Assembly: GCA_964418425.1 (NCBI GenBank)
Contig: CAYQLT010000007.1
Location: 28,831 to 92,830 of the forward strand
Length of the DNA: 64,000 nucleotides
Source: CAYQLT01 sp964418425
Lineage (GTDB): Bacteria > Bacillota > Limnochordia > Limnochordales > Geochordaceae
Direction of reading: 5' to 3'
Each line of letters starts with the position of its first letter. Position 1 is the stretch's first letter. The translations under genes and the position numbers were made by a program. This document shows, piece after piece, positions 32,667 to 42,212 of the stretch. Below the pieces are notes generated by a model. The model saw nothing but the letters and a program-made list of their open reading frames with translations. It did not search any database and was not told where the DNA came from.

Positions 32667-35666
32667 GTGCAGGTCTCCAGGCGGGGCTTGCTCAAGCTTA
32701 CCACCGCGGCGACCGCCGGGGCGGCTGCGGCCTCAGCGTTCGGGTTTAACCTGGCTCCAGCCCGGGCGGCGGTGCGGGAGCTGAAGATCAACCGCACCCG
32801 GCAACTTCACAGCATCTGTCCGTACTGCGCGGTGGGCTGCGGCATGATCGCCCACGTGGGGTACACAGGGGGGCTCAACACCGCGCCCAGCATCGTCCAC
32901 ATCGAAGGCGACCCGGACAGCCCCATCAACGGCGGCACCCTTTGCCCCAAAGGGGCCAGCGCCATGCAGCTGCACCTCAATCGCCACCGGCTGCATAGCC
33001 CTCTCTACCGGGCCCCGGGAGCCACTGAGTGGCGAGAGGTGAGCTGGGACTGGGCGATGGACCAGATCGCCGACCGCATCAAGTCCAGCCGTGACCGTAC
33101 CTTTACGGCGCGCAACGCCAGGGGCCAGGTTGTCAACCGCACCGACGGCATCGTGGCCTTTGGCAGCGCGACCATGTCCAACGAGGACGCTTACCTCCTC
33201 GTGAAGACCTTCCGGGCGCTGGGGGTTTACTATTTCGACCACCAGGCCCGTATATGACACAGCCCGACGGTGGCCAGTTTGGCCGCCACCTTCGGGCGGG
33301 GCGCCATGACCAACCACTGGCGGGACATCAAAAACGCCGACGTCATCCTGGTCATGGGCGCCAATCCTGCAGAAAACCATCCCTGCGGCTTCAAGTGGGT
33401 CGTGGAGGCCCAGGCCCAAGGCGCCACCCTGGTGGTCGTGGATCCCCGATTCAACCGGACGGCGGCTGTGGCAGACATCTATGCGCCGATCCGGGCGGGG
33501 ACGGACATCGCGTTCCTGGGCGGTCTCATCAACTACACGCTGCAAAACAACCTCTACCACGAGGAGTACGTGCGCCTGCACACCAACGCCTCCTTCATCG
33601 TCAAAGAGGGGTTCGACTTCCGGGACGGCGTCTTTTCGGGCTTCGATGAGGCGGCAGGGACGTACACGGATCGTTCCTCATGGGATTACGAGCGGGACGC
33701 CAATGGGTTCGCCCTGCGGGATCCCACCCTGCAGCACCCTCGCAGCGTCTTCCAACTCCTCAAGCAGCACTTCAGCCGCTACACGCCTGAGGTCGTCTCC
33801 CGCATCTGCGGGCTCAGTGTGGAAGACTTCCTGCGGGTCGCCCGGGTGGTCACCTCCACCGGGCGGGCGGACCGGGTGGGCACCATCATGTACGCGGTGG
33901 GTTGGACCCAGCACATGCACGGCGCCCAGATGATCCGCACCGGCGCCATCCTGCAGCTGCTCTTGGGCAACATCGGCCGGCCGGGGGGCGGCATCAACGC
34001 CCTGCGCGGCCACGCCAACGTGCAGGGGGCCACGGACCTGGCCGTGGTCGCCGATATCCTGCCGGGATATCTCAGGATGCCCATCGCGGGCCAAGATACC
34101 CTGGAGGCGCATCTCAAGGCGTCCACGCCGGTGGCGGTAGACCCGGACTCCGTCAACTACTGGAGCAACTACCCCAAGTTTTACGTGAGCCTGTTGAAGA
34201 CATGGTGGGGCGATTACGCCACGGCGGACAACGAGTTCGCCTACACATACCTGCCCAAACGAGAGCCCAACGTCGACCCCACCTACCTGGGCGCGTTCGA
34301 CGCCATGTACAACCGGCAGATCGAAGGGTTTGTCACCTTCGGCTTCAACCCGGTGCTGGCGGGCCCCAATACCAACAAGATCATGGAGGCCCTGGGCCGG
34401 CTCAAGTGGCTGGTGGTGGTCGATCCCTTCGACAACGAGACGGCCTCGTTCTGGATGAGGGAAGGCGTGGATCGCTCCAGCATCCAGACGGAGGTCTTCT
34501 TCCTGCCGTCCACCCACTGGATCGAACGCTCCGGGTCGTTCACCAACAGCGGGCGCTGGATCCAGTGGAAAGAGGCGGCAGTGCCGCCGGATCCGGCAGT
34601 CCGCTCCGACGCCTGGATCCTGGCAGGCCTGGTGCATCGGCTCAAGGAGCGCTACACCCGGGAGGGCGGGGCGTTCCCGGAGCCCATCCTGCATCTGCAG
34701 ATGAACTACGCGAACCCGCTGGAGCCGTCCGAGGTGGAGGTGCTCAAAGAGATCAACGGGTACGACCTGAACACCGGGAAGCTCCTCAACTCGTTCGCGG
34801 AGATGAAGGCGGACGGCACCACCACCGGCGGCAACTGGATCTACACGGGGGTCTTCACCGAGGCGGGTAACCAGTCGGCCCGGCGGGGCCTGGAGGATCC
34901 CACCGGCATGGGGTTCTACCACAGCTGGGCTTTCAGCTGGCCGGCCAACCGGCGGGTGCTGTACAACCGGGCCTCGGCCGACGCCGAGGGGCGGCCATGG
35001 GATCCCCGCAGGCCTGGTATCCAGTGGAACGGAAGCCGATGGGTTGGGGACGTCCCTGATTACGGCGTGACGACGGCCCCGTCAGCCCGCAAGGGTGCCT
35101 TCATCATGACCGAAGAGGGCGTGGGCCGGCTGTTCACCCGGAGCCTGGTGGACGGCCCGTTCCCGGAGCACTACGAGCCTCTGGAGAGCCCGGTGGAAAA
35201 CGTGCTGCATCCCAGCCGCCGGACCAACCCCATGGGCCGGGTGTACCGGGCGGACATCGACCGGGTGGGGAGCGCCTCCGAGTTCCCCTACGTGGCCACC
35301 ACCTATCGTCTGACGGAGCACGAGCACTTCGTGACGGCCTGGGTGCCCTACCTGGTGGAGGCGATGCCGGAGTTCTTCGTGGAGATCCCCGAAGAGCTTG
35401 CCAGGGAGAAGGGCATCCAAAACGGTGGCCGCGTCCGGGTGCGGTCGGCTCGGGGCGAAGTGGTGGGGGTGGCGCTGGTCACCAGGCGCATCCGCCCTCT
35501 GGTCGTGGACGGCAAGCCCACCTGGCAGATCGGGATTCCCATCCACTGGGGCTTCCGAGGGCTGATGGTGGGGCCGATGGCCAATCTGCTGACGCCCGGC
35601 GCCGGCGACGCCAACACCCGGGCACCGGAGTTCAAGGGCTTCTTGGTCAACGTGGAGAGGGCATAG
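32667..35666 (+). CDS. fdnG: Selenocysteine formate dehydrogenase alpha subunit (FdnG/FdoG type), UGA at 33255 read as Sec
   Basis: 999 residues if the in-frame TGA at 33255-33257 is decoded as selenocysteine. Tat signal SRRGLLKLTTAATAG; 4Fe-4S motif CPYCAVGCGMI with the fourth Cys in GGTLCPKG. Around the UGA the protein reads DHQARI-U-HSPTVASLAATFGRGAMTNHW, matching the Sec site of E. coli FdnG; Sec is the Mo ligand. Downstream: VILVMGANPAENHP, MYAVGWTQHMHG, LLGNIGRPGGGINALRGHANVQG. It oxidises formate to CO2 on the outer face of the membrane. GTG chosen with AGGAGGG eight bases upstream; an ATG 30 bases earlier lacks an SD. The downstream half is not a separate gene: its first GTG lies inside the SECIS and has no SD. 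Confidence 0.95.
33255..33297 (+). promoter_or_regulatory. Selenocysteine codon and SECIS hairpin
   Basis: TGA is followed by a stem: GCCCGA (33262-33267) with TCGGGC (33292-33297), and GG-T-GGCC (33269-33275) facing GGCC (33281-33284). The apical loop is AGTTT with the GU expected for SelB binding, and T33271 sits as a bulge below the upper stem, as in the E. coli fdhF and fdnG elements. The loop begins 18 bases after the UGA. Confidence 0.88.
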
Positions 35667-35682
35667 GGAGGGGGCGACCGAG

Positions 35683-36552
35683 ATGGCCAACCTGCTCACG
35701 CTCAAGCGGGTATCGGCGTCCTCCAGCCCGACGCCCATCAACACCGACGTGCCGGAGGTCACCAAGCTCATCGACGTCTCCCGGTGCATCGGGTGCAAGG
35801 GCTGCGAGGTCGCATGCAAAGAGTGGAACGACCTCCCGGCCGAAAGGACCAGCAACTTCGGGAGCTACCAGAGCCACCCGGACCTGTCGCCGCACACGTG
35901 GACCCTCATCCGGTTCCACGAAGAGGAGATCGACGGCCGGCTGCAGTGGCTGATGCTGAAGGACGGCTGCATGCACTGCGAGCAGCCCGGCTGCCTGGAG
36001 GCCTGTCCGGCCCCGGGAGCTATCGTGCAGTATGCCAACGGCATCGTGGACTTCAACCAGGACGCCTGCATCGGGTGCGGCTACTGCATCACCGGCTGCC
36101 CCTTCGATATCCCCCGGCGCAGCGCCACCACGGGGAAGGTGTACAAGTGCAACCTGTGCGTGGACCGGGTCAGCGCCGGGATGGAGCCGGCCTGCGCGAA
36201 GACCTGCCCGACGGGCGCCATCCAGTTCGGCTCCCGGGAGGCCATGCTGGCCCGGGCGCAGCTGTCCGTGGCCAGGCTCAAGGAACGGGGGTTTGAGCGA
36301 GCGGGGGTTTACAATCCGCCCGGGGTCGGCGGAACCCACGTGATCTACGTCCTTCCGCACGCCGACCGGCCGGCGGATTACGGCCTGCCGGAGGCTCCGA
36401 CGATCCCGTCCTCGGTGCAGGCGTGGAAGGGAGCTTTGCGAACCATCGGCAACCTGGTGATGGGCGTCGGGCTGATCGGCACGGCGCTGCACTACCTGAT
36501 CTACGGGCCCAAGTGGGCCGAGGCCGAAGAGCGGGAAGGGCCGGGGAACTGA
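35683..36552 (+). CDS. fdnH: Formate dehydrogenase beta subunit, four [4Fe-4S] clusters
   Basis: 289 residues. Four ferredoxin-type cysteine groups: CIGCKGCEVACKEW, CMHCEQPGCLEACP, CIGCGYCITGCPFDIP and CNLCVDRVSAGMEPACAKTCP, ordered as in FdnH. A single C-terminal membrane helix (NLVMGVGLIGTALHYLIYG) anchors it to the gamma subunit. It carries electrons from the alpha subunit towards the haem b subunit. ATG with GGGAGGGGGCGACC upstream; 16 bases after fdnG. Confidence 0.96.
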   Translation: MANLLTLKRVSASSSPTPINTDVPEVTKLIDVSRCIGCKGCEVACKEWNDLPAERTSNFGSYQSHPDLSPHTWTLIRFHEEEIDGRLQWLMLKDGCMHCEQPGCLEACPAPGAIVQYANGIVDFNQDACIGCGYCITGCPFDIPRRSATTGKVYKCNLCVDRVSAGMEPACAKTCPTGAIQFGSREAMLARAQLSVARLKERGFERAGVYNPPGVGGTHVIYVLPHADRPADYGLPEAPTIPSSVQAWKGALRTIGNLVMGVGLIGTALHYLIYGPKWAEAEEREGPGN

Positions 36553-36572
36553 CCCGAAAGGAGGTGGCCGCC

Positions 36573-37259
36573 GTGAGGGACAGCGGGGATCGCATCATCC
36601 GGTTCAACGTCTTCGAACGGGTCGTGCACTGGATCGTGGCGCTCTCGTTCTTGGTGACGGCTCTGACGGGGATGGGGCTGTACATGCCCGGGCTGTTCTG
36701 GCTCACGGGGATCTTCGGCGGTGGAGCGGCGTCCCGGTGGCTGCATCCCTGGGCGGGCGTGGTCTTTGCAGCCTCCCTGGTGGTGATGGCGCTGATGTGG
36801 GCGCGCCACATGGTACTGGACTCCCAGGACATGGCGTGGCTGCGCCGGGTGGGGGCCTACGTCGCGCACCGCCCGGGCGTTCCGGAGGCGGGGCGGTTCA
36901 ATGCCGGCCAGAAGTTGCTGTTTTGGCTCGTGATCCTGCTGGGCGCGGTGGAGTTTGTGACAGGGCTTTTCATGTGGTCTCCCGACCTCTACGGCGGCAC
37001 CACCGCCCTGCGCATCTCCTACCCGGTGCACAGCCTGGCGGCGGCCGGGTACGTCGCGCTTTTCATCGTTCACGTGTATATGGGTACCATCGCTTTGCCG
37101 GGCACCTTTGAGACCATGACCCACGGCCGGATCACCCGCAGTTGGGCCAGGGTGCACCATCCGAGGTGGTACCGCCAGGTCGTGGCGCGGGAGCAGGCCC
37201 ATGCGGCGGTGTCTTCCGCAGGCGTGGACGTGGGAGCAGCGGCGCGCCCGCGCCGCTGA
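36573..37259 (+). CDS. fdnI: Formate dehydrogenase gamma subunit, cytochrome b
   Basis: 228 residues, four hydrophobic helices. Haem-ligand-type histidines: ERVVHWIVALSF, WLHPWAGVVFA, ISYPVHSLAAAGYVALFIVHVY. It takes electrons from the beta subunit and reduces menaquinone, so the complex contributes to proton-motive force. GTG chosen because AAGGAGGTGGCCGCC precedes it directly. The C-terminal tail (Ala/Arg-rich) is poorly conserved and overlaps fdhE by 59 bases. Confidence 0.93.
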   Translation: MRDSGDRIIRFNVFERVVHWIVALSFLVTALTGMGLYMPGLFWLTGIFGGGAASRWLHPWAGVVFAASLVVMALMWARHMVLDSQDMAWLRRVGAYVAHRPGVPEAGRFNAGQKLLFWLVILLGAVEFVTGLFMWSPDLYGGTTALRISYPVHSLAAAGYVALFIVHVYMGTIALPGTFETMTHGRITRSWARVHHPRWYRQVVAREQAHAAVSSAGVDVGAAARPRR

Positions 37260-38112
37260 GCTGGCCAGGCGGCGTCCGGAAGCGAGGGAGCTTCTGGAGT
37301 TTTACCGCGAGCTGGCCGCCACCCAGGCGCTGTTGGCCGAACGGGCGAAACCGACAAGCGACTTGCTTCGGTGCCACCGGGAAGCCCGGGGGGAGATTCC
37401 GCAAGGGCTCCCGGTGGGCCGGTTTTGGGTGGTCCTGCGGGCTGTGGCCGGCTGCGGGCCGCAGGTGCTCGCACAGGCCGCGCAGGGACTGCTGGAAGCC
37501 GAGGCCCCGCGGCAGCAGGAGCTTCTTCGCCGGTTTTTCCGGGGCTCGAGGCCCGTCGGTCGGGACGTCTTGGTGCGCCAAACGCAGGCGGCCGACCCCG
37601 AGTTGGTTTTGGCAGGCCTGTTCGTTCAGCCCTATGCCGAACTGGAGGCGCAGGCCGTCTGCACGGGCGGCGGGCCTGCAGGTGCGGATGGGGCGGGAGG
37701 GGCTTCGCCCAAGCCCCACCCAGGCGAGGCTGTCTGTTGGCCGGAGCAGCCTGGCGTCTGGTGCCCCCTGTGTGGCAGCGCCGCGCAGGTGGGGTACCTG
37801 GTGGACCGCGAGGGGGAGCAGGGAGGGCTTTTCCTGCAGTGCGGCCTGTGCGGGGCCTCGTGGCGGCGACTTCGCCTGGTTTGCCCCAGTTGCGGGGCTG
37901 CGGGGGAGCGGCTATCCTACTTCCAGGCAGAAGGTTTGCCCCACCTGAGCCTGGGCGCATGTGAAGGCTGCGGGTACTATCTCAAGGTGGTGGATCTCCG
38001 CAAGGACGGGCTTGCTGTGCCCTGCGTGGATGACCTGGCCAGCGTGTCGCTGGATCTTTGGGCGGCTGACCAGGGACTCCGCAGGCCCTACGTGGGTCTT
38101 GCCGGCCTCTGA
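37201..38112 (+). CDS. fdhE: Formate dehydrogenase accessory protein FdhE
   Basis: 303 residues. FdhE is a rubredoxin-like zinc/iron protein needed for maturation of respiratory formate dehydrogenases. Four CxxC knuckles are visible in the C-terminal half: CPLCGS, CGLCGASW, CPSCGAAG and CEGCGYYLKVVDL, with the expected LPHLSLGACEGC context. The first 180 residues are helical and poorly conserved. ATG following GGGAGCAGGCCC. Deep overlap with fdnI and 15 bases to the moeA-mobB fusion show one operon. Confidence 0.93.
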   Translation: MRRCLPQAWTWEQRRARAAELARRRPEARELLEFYRELAATQALLAERAKPTSDLLRCHREARGEIPQGLPVGRFWVVLRAVAGCGPQVLAQAAQGLLEAEAPRQQELLRRFFRGSRPVGRDVLVRQTQAADPELVLAGLFVQPYAELEAQAVCTGGGPAGADGAGGASPKPHPGEAVCWPEQPGVWCPLCGSAAQVGYLVDREGEQGGLFLQCGLCGASWRRLRLVCPSCGAAGERLSYFQAEGLPHLSLGACEGCGYYLKVVDLRKDGLAVPCVDDLASVSLDLWAADQGLRRPYVGLAGL

Positions 38113-38127
38113 GGTGGACCCGTCCTG

Positions 38128-39951
38128 ATGCCGGTGTGCCCTTCTCCCGCGGAGCGCGCCGTCGGCCTCGAAGAGGCTCTCGATTTGGTGCTGGCCGGGC
38201 TCGGGCCGGGCGGTGCCGAGTCGGTGCCGCTGGCTTCGGCCCGGGGGCGGCGGGTGGCCGTGCGCCTTGTCGCCCCCTTTGATGTGTGGCCTTTCACCCG
38301 GGCCGCCATGGACGGCTTCGCCGTACGATCCGGCGATACCCGTACGGCCTCCCCGGGGCAGCCCCTGGTGCTGCGGATCTGCGGCGTGGCCTTCGCCGGC
38401 GACCCGGGCGGCCGGTCTGCCGCTCCGGGCTGTGCGGTTCGGGTGATGACCGGGGCCGCCATGCCGGGGGGCACCGACGCGGTGGTTCCCCTGGAGGAGG
38501 CGGAGGAGCTGGCGCTACCCGATGGGGCGACGGGCATCCGGTTGCGTCGGGCCGTCAGCCCGGGGCGCAACGTGTTTCCCAGGGGGGAGGACGCGCAGGC
38601 CGGACAGGCGCTGCTGGAGGCGGGCCATCTCATCACCCCCGGCACGGTGGGGCTTCTGGCCGCCCTGGGGATGGCCGAGGTGACCGTCTATCGCCGACCA
38701 AAAGCGGCCGTCCTCTCCGTGGGAGACGAGCTGGTGGCCCCCGACCCGGCCGGGGAGAAGGGGCGGTGGGGCCTGGTCCCCGAGCCGGGAGCGGTCTACG
38801 ATGCCAACTCCCCTTCCCTCGCCTGCGCCCTGGAAGAGCTCGGATGCGAGGTGATCCGGCTGGGGGTCGTGCCGGACAACCTGGCGGCCGTACAAGAGGC
38901 GGTGGCTAGGGGGTTGGAGCACGATCTCTTGGTGGTCTCCGGAGGCGCCTCGGTGGGGGACCGGGATTTCACCCTGGCGGCGCTGGCGGGGGCGGGCGCA
39001 CAGGTGCTGTTCACCCGGCTGCGCGTCAAGCCGGGCAAGACCGTCGCCTTCGCGCGGCTCGGTCAACACCTGGCCTTCGCGCTGCCGGGCAGCCCCGGCG
39101 CCGCCATGACCGCGTTCTGGCTCTTGGTTGCGCCGGCCGTACGCGCGCTGGCCGGGGCGCCACCCGGGGAGAGAGAACACCCCACGCTGAGGGCCAGGCT
39201 CATGGCGCCGGTCAAGGTGAGGCCCGGTCGGGTTCATTACCAGTGGGGCCGCGTGGTGGTCTGCGGCGGCCTCCCTGCGGTCTGGCCGGTAGGGCCTTCC
39301 AGCACTGCTGTGGTGCGCCCGCAGGCCATGGCCAACGGGCTTATCCGGGTGCCTGCACAGACGGGGGAACTGCGCGAGGGTGAGGGGGTCGACGTGTTGT
39401 GCTTCGGCCCGCCGGGGCCCGGCGTGGAGTGGATACCTGTCCCCGCCATCTCCGTGGTGGGGCCTCATAACGCGGGCAAGACCACCCTCCTCGAGGCCCT
39501 GGTGCCCGAGCTGGCCGCCCGGGGGCTGCGGGTGGCCGCACTCAAACACGACGTCCACGGCTTTCAGATGGATCGCGAGGGGAAGGATACATGGCGCCTG
39601 AGCCGGGCCGGGGCCTGCCAGGTGGGGATCTCGGGGCCTCCTGGAGCCGCCGTGCTGTGGCACGGGGGCGAGCGGGATCTGGTGCGAATGCTCGCGCTGC
39701 TGGGAGAAGGGGCCCACCTGGTGCTCACCGAGGGCTATAAGTCGGCCCGCACACCCAAGATCGAGGTGGTGCCCGAGGGCCACGAGCCGTTCTCGCCCCC
39801 GGATGAGCTGTTGGCGGTCGTCACGCGCACGCCGCGCCCCGATAGGCCCGGCTGGCTGCACGTGGGGCAGGTGCCGGAGTTGGCCGACCGAGTGGTGACC
39901 TGGCTGTCCCAATGGCACCTGCGGGCCCGGCAGGTGGTGGGGATAGCCTGA
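38128..39951 (+). CDS. moeA-mobB: MoeA-MobB fusion: molybdenum insertion and guanine-dinucleotide assembly
   Basis: 607 residues. Residues about 1-430 are MoeA: TRAAMDGFAVRSGD, VRVMTGAAMPGGTDAVVPLE, SPGRNVFPRGEDAQAG, LSVGDELV, YDANSPSLACALEELG, VVSGGASVGDRDF and ALPGSPGAAMTAF. Residues about 435-600 are MobB: P-loop VVGPHNAGKTTLLEAL, then VAALKHDVHGFQMDREGKDTWRL and LTEGYKS. MoeA inserts molybdate into adenylated molybdopterin; MobB is a GTP-binding helper of MobA in making bis-MGD. Fusion couples both steps and sits last in the formate dehydrogenase operon. ATG after GAGGTGGACCCGTCCTG. Confidence 0.94.
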   Translation: MPVCPSPAERAVGLEEALDLVLAGLGPGGAESVPLASARGRRVAVRLVAPFDVWPFTRAAMDGFAVRSGDTRTASPGQPLVLRICGVAFAGDPGGRSAAPGCAVRVMTGAAMPGGTDAVVPLEEAEELALPDGATGIRLRRAVSPGRNVFPRGEDAQAGQALLEAGHLITPGTVGLLAALGMAEVTVYRRPKAAVLSVGDELVAPDPAGEKGRWGLVPEPGAVYDANSPSLACALEELGCEVIRLGVVPDNLAAVQEAVARGLEHDLLVVSGGASVGDRDFTLAALAGAGAQVLFTRLRVKPGKTVAFARLGQHLAFALPGSPGAAMTAFWLLVAPAVRALAGAPPGEREHPTLRARLMAPVKVRPGRVHYQWGRVVVCGGLPAVWPVGPSSTAVVRPQAMANGLIRVPAQTGELREGEGVDVLCFGPPGPGVEWIPVPAISVVGPHNAGKTTLLEALVPELAARGLRVAALKHDVHGFQMDREGKDTWRLSRAGACQVGISGPPGAAVLWHGGERDLVRMLALLGEGAHLVLTEGYKSARTPKIEVVPEGHEPFSPPDELLAVVTRTPRPDRPGWLHVGQVPELADRVVTWLSQWHLRARQVVGIA

Positions 39952-40027
39952 GGGTTACGCCGGGCGCCGGCGAAGCGGGCGGCCTGAACCCCGAGAGAGC
40001 GGGCTGGCTCGTGCTGGGGGCCGGCGC

Positions 40028-40750
40028 TCATCCTTCCGGGCCGGGCGATGGCGCAGGGCTCTCCTTTCCGGCGAGCCGCAGGGCTACATCCAATGCCTGC
40101 GGGGTGTTGACGTTGAAAAACAGCCGGCCCGGATCCCCGAAGACGGCCAGCTCCGCCTCCGGGACCTCCAGCCAGCGCAGGCGCTCCAGGATGCTTCGGA
40201 TGGCACGCTCCCCGCTTCGCAGGCTCCGCTGGGCCACCTCCGCCACCCGGCCGTGGTAGACCGCGTGCAGGACCTGAAGTTTCCCGCCCACCCGCGGGAC
40301 GACGGCGTCGGGGCCCGCCGTGCTGCCCGACGGCTCGGCAAATGACGCCGGACGACGCTGCGGCGAAGCGGGTGCGGACGCCAGGCTGGCCGCCGCACCT
40401 CGCCGGGGTGGCGACGGCTCCGCCCGGCGCAGCAGGTGCCGGACCAGCGCAGGCTCCACGAAGGGCTGGTCGCAGGAGATGACGAAATGGTAGCCGTCGC
40501 CGGCAGCGAGCAGACCGGCGTGCAGGCCGGCCAACGGCCCCCCATGGGGGAACCTGTCGGCCACCACCCTCAGCCCCAGTGACTCCAGGGCGGTTCGGCG
40601 CTCCTCGGGGGCGACCACCAAGACGGGGGGGCATGCCTGCTGCACTCGCTGCACGATCCGTTGCAGCAGGGGCTCACCCAGGAAACCCACCAACGCTTTG
40701 TCCTGGCCCATTCGCCGGCTCTGGCCGCCGGCGAGCACGATGCCCGCCAT
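40028..40750 (-). CDS. mobA: Molybdenum cofactor guanylyltransferase MobA
   Basis: 240 residues. Nucleotidyltransferase signature IVLAGGQSRRMGQDKALVGF at the N-terminus, VADRFPHGGPLAGLHAGL, and VISCDQPFVEPALVRHLL (metal Asp); FNVNTPQALD near the C-terminus is also typical. It attaches GMP to molybdopterin. A Pro/Ala/Ser-rich insert (about 125-165) lengthens the middle. It starts seven bases after the thiE stop, so it is the last gene of the thiamine operon although its function belongs with the convergent moeA-mobB gene. Confidence 0.93.
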   Translation of the reverse strand: MAGIVLAGGQSRRMGQDKALVGFLGEPLLQRIVQRVQQACPPVLVVAPEERRTALESLGLRVVADRFPHGGPLAGLHAGLLAAGDGYHFVISCDQPFVEPALVRHLLRRAEPSPPRRGAAASLASAPASPQRRPASFAEPSGSTAGPDAVVPRVGGKLQVLHAVYHGRVAEVAQRSLRSGERAIRSILERLRWLEVPEAELAVFGDPGRLFFNVNTPQALDVALRLAGKESPAPSPGPEG

Positions 40751-40757
40751 CGTCCGC

Positions 40758-41387
40758 TCATGCGGGCAGGGGTTGCCCGCACGCCAAAGCCCGGGCCAGC
40801 TGCTGCGCCGCCGCTCCGGGATCGGCGGCTTGCAGGATGAAGCCCCGCACCGCCACCCCTGCGGCACCGGCCCGGATCACCTGCGCCAGCCGACCGGGGA
40901 GGATGCCGCCGATGGCCAGCACGGGCAGCCCTGCCGCCGCCTCCACGATGGCGCGCAGGCCCGCCGTGCCGAGAGGGCGGGCCTGAGGTTTGGAGGAGGT
41001 GGCGAAGACCGGGCCGGCCACCAGGTAGTCGGGTCGCTCGGCCGCAGCCTGGCGGGCCGAGGCAGGGCTGTGAACGGAGCGCCCCCACAGGGGCAACCCT
41101 CCCGGCTGGGGGCCGGGGCCGGCGTCCTGGGGCAGGTGCAGCCCGATGCCCAACGCGAAGGCCAGCTCGGGTCGGCCGTTGACCACCACCTGGGCGCGCC
41201 CCTGGGTCGCGCGACAGATGGCGCGCAGCAGCTCTTCCAGGGGGCCGTCGGGCAGGTCTTTCTCCCGAACCTGCACCGTATCCACGCCCCCGTCCACAGC
41301 CCGGGCCACCACCTCCACCAGCCGGCCCGGCGCCACCAGGCGCCGATCCGTCACCAGCATGAGGCGGGGAACCGTCCCTGCCTTCAC
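40758..41387 (-). CDS. thiE: Thiamine-phosphate synthase ThiE / TenI-like
   Basis: 209 residues. TIM barrel with MLVTDRRLV at the start, VDTVQVREKDLPDGPLEELL, VVNGRPELAFALGIGLHLPQ, YLVAGPVFATSSKPQARPLG and LAIGGILPGRLAQVIRAGAAGVAV. ThiE couples HMP-PP and thiazole phosphate; TenI is the close relative that aromatises the thiazole. The VREKD and GPVF/TSSK motifs occur in both, so ThiE versus TenI is not settled. GTG start overlaps the thiG stop as GTGA, with GAGGG eight bases upstream. Confidence 0.85.
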   Translation of the reverse strand: MKAGTVPRLMLVTDRRLVAPGRLVEVVARAVDGGVDTVQVREKDLPDGPLEELLRAICRATQGRAQVVVNGRPELAFALGIGLHLPQDAGPGPQPGGLPLWGRSVHSPASARQAAAERPDYLVAGPVFATSSKPQARPLGTAGLRAIVEAAAGLPVLAIGGILPGRLAQVIRAGAAGVAVRGFILQAADPGAAAQQLARALACGQPLPA

Positions 41388-42187
41388 CGGCCGGGCCCTC
41401 GCGCCGCGGCGGTCTCCAGCCGCCCCGCCAGCGGGCTGGTGGGCTCGGCCAGGAAGCGCCTCGGCATCCTTCCGGCCAAAAACGCCTCCCGCCCCGCCAC
41501 CGCAGCGTGGCGGATGGCTCGGGCCATCCGCACCGGGTCCTCCGCCCGGGCGATGGCGGAGTTGAGCAAGACCCCGTCGCACCCCAACTCGAACGCGATG
41601 GTCACGTCGGAGGCCGTGCCCACGCCGGCGTCCACCACCACGGGCACCTGCACCCGGCTGCGGATGAGCGCCAGGTTGTGGGGGTTGCGGATGCCCAGCC
41701 CGGAGCCGATGGGGGCAGCCAGCGGCATCACCGCCGCGCACCCCAGGTCCTGCAGTTTCACCGCCGTGACGGGGTCGTCGTTGGTGTAGGGTAGGACCGT
41801 GAAACCCTGCCGCACCAGGATCCTGGCCGCCTCCAGCAGCTGTTCCACGTCCGGGAGCAATGTCTCCTCATCGGCGATGAGCTCCAGCTTGATGAGGGGG
41901 GTTCCCAGGGCCTCCCGGGCCAGCTCTGCCGTCAGCACCGCATCCTTGACGGTGTAACAGCCGGCCGTGTTGGGAAGGATGTGGTAGCCCCGCTCCCGCA
42001 AGATCGCATAGAGGTTCTCCGGGCCCGCCTCCACGCTGACGCGCCGCAGGGCCACCGTCACCATCTGCGTTCCCGACGCTTCCAGCGCCTCCAGCATGGT
42101 CTGCAGGCTGGGGTAGCGGGCGGTGCCCACCACCAGCCGCGACGTGAGGGTCACGCCGCCCAGCTGCCAGACGTCTTCGCCGCTCAT
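41384..42187 (-). CDS. thiG: Thiazole synthase ThiG
   Basis: 267 residues. It builds the thiazole of thiamine from DXP, dehydroglycine and ThiS thiocarboxylate. Typical features: TSRLVVGTARYPS, VTVALRRVS, LPNTAGCYTVKDAVLTAELAREAL, KLELIADEETLLPD, VLPYTNDDPVTAVKL, GCAAVMPLAAPIGSGLG and VVVDAGVGTASD. The Schiff-base Lys corresponds to the KLE segment. ATG chosen to match where homologues begin; a GTG eight codons upstream is in frame. 25 bases after thiS. Confidence 0.95.
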   Translation of the reverse strand: MSGEDVWQLGGVTLTSRLVVGTARYPSLQTMLEALEASGTQMVTVALRRVSVEAGPENLYAILRERGYHILPNTAGCYTVKDAVLTAELAREALGTPLIKLELIADEETLLPDVEQLLEAARILVRQGFTVLPYTNDDPVTAVKLQDLGCAAVMPLAAPIGSGLGIRNPHNLALIRSRVQVPVVVDAGVGTASDVTIAFELGCDGVLLNSAIARAEDPVRMARAIRHAAVAGREAFLAGRMPRRFLAEPTSPLAGRLETAAARGPGR

Positions 42188-42212
42188 CGGCCATCCCACC
42201 CGTCCCTGCACA

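Noticed and set aside
33270..35666. Separate gene starting at GTG 33270
   Set aside because: The start lies in the SECIS hairpin, has no SD, and the protein lacks the N-terminal third. Sec readthrough explains the sequence.
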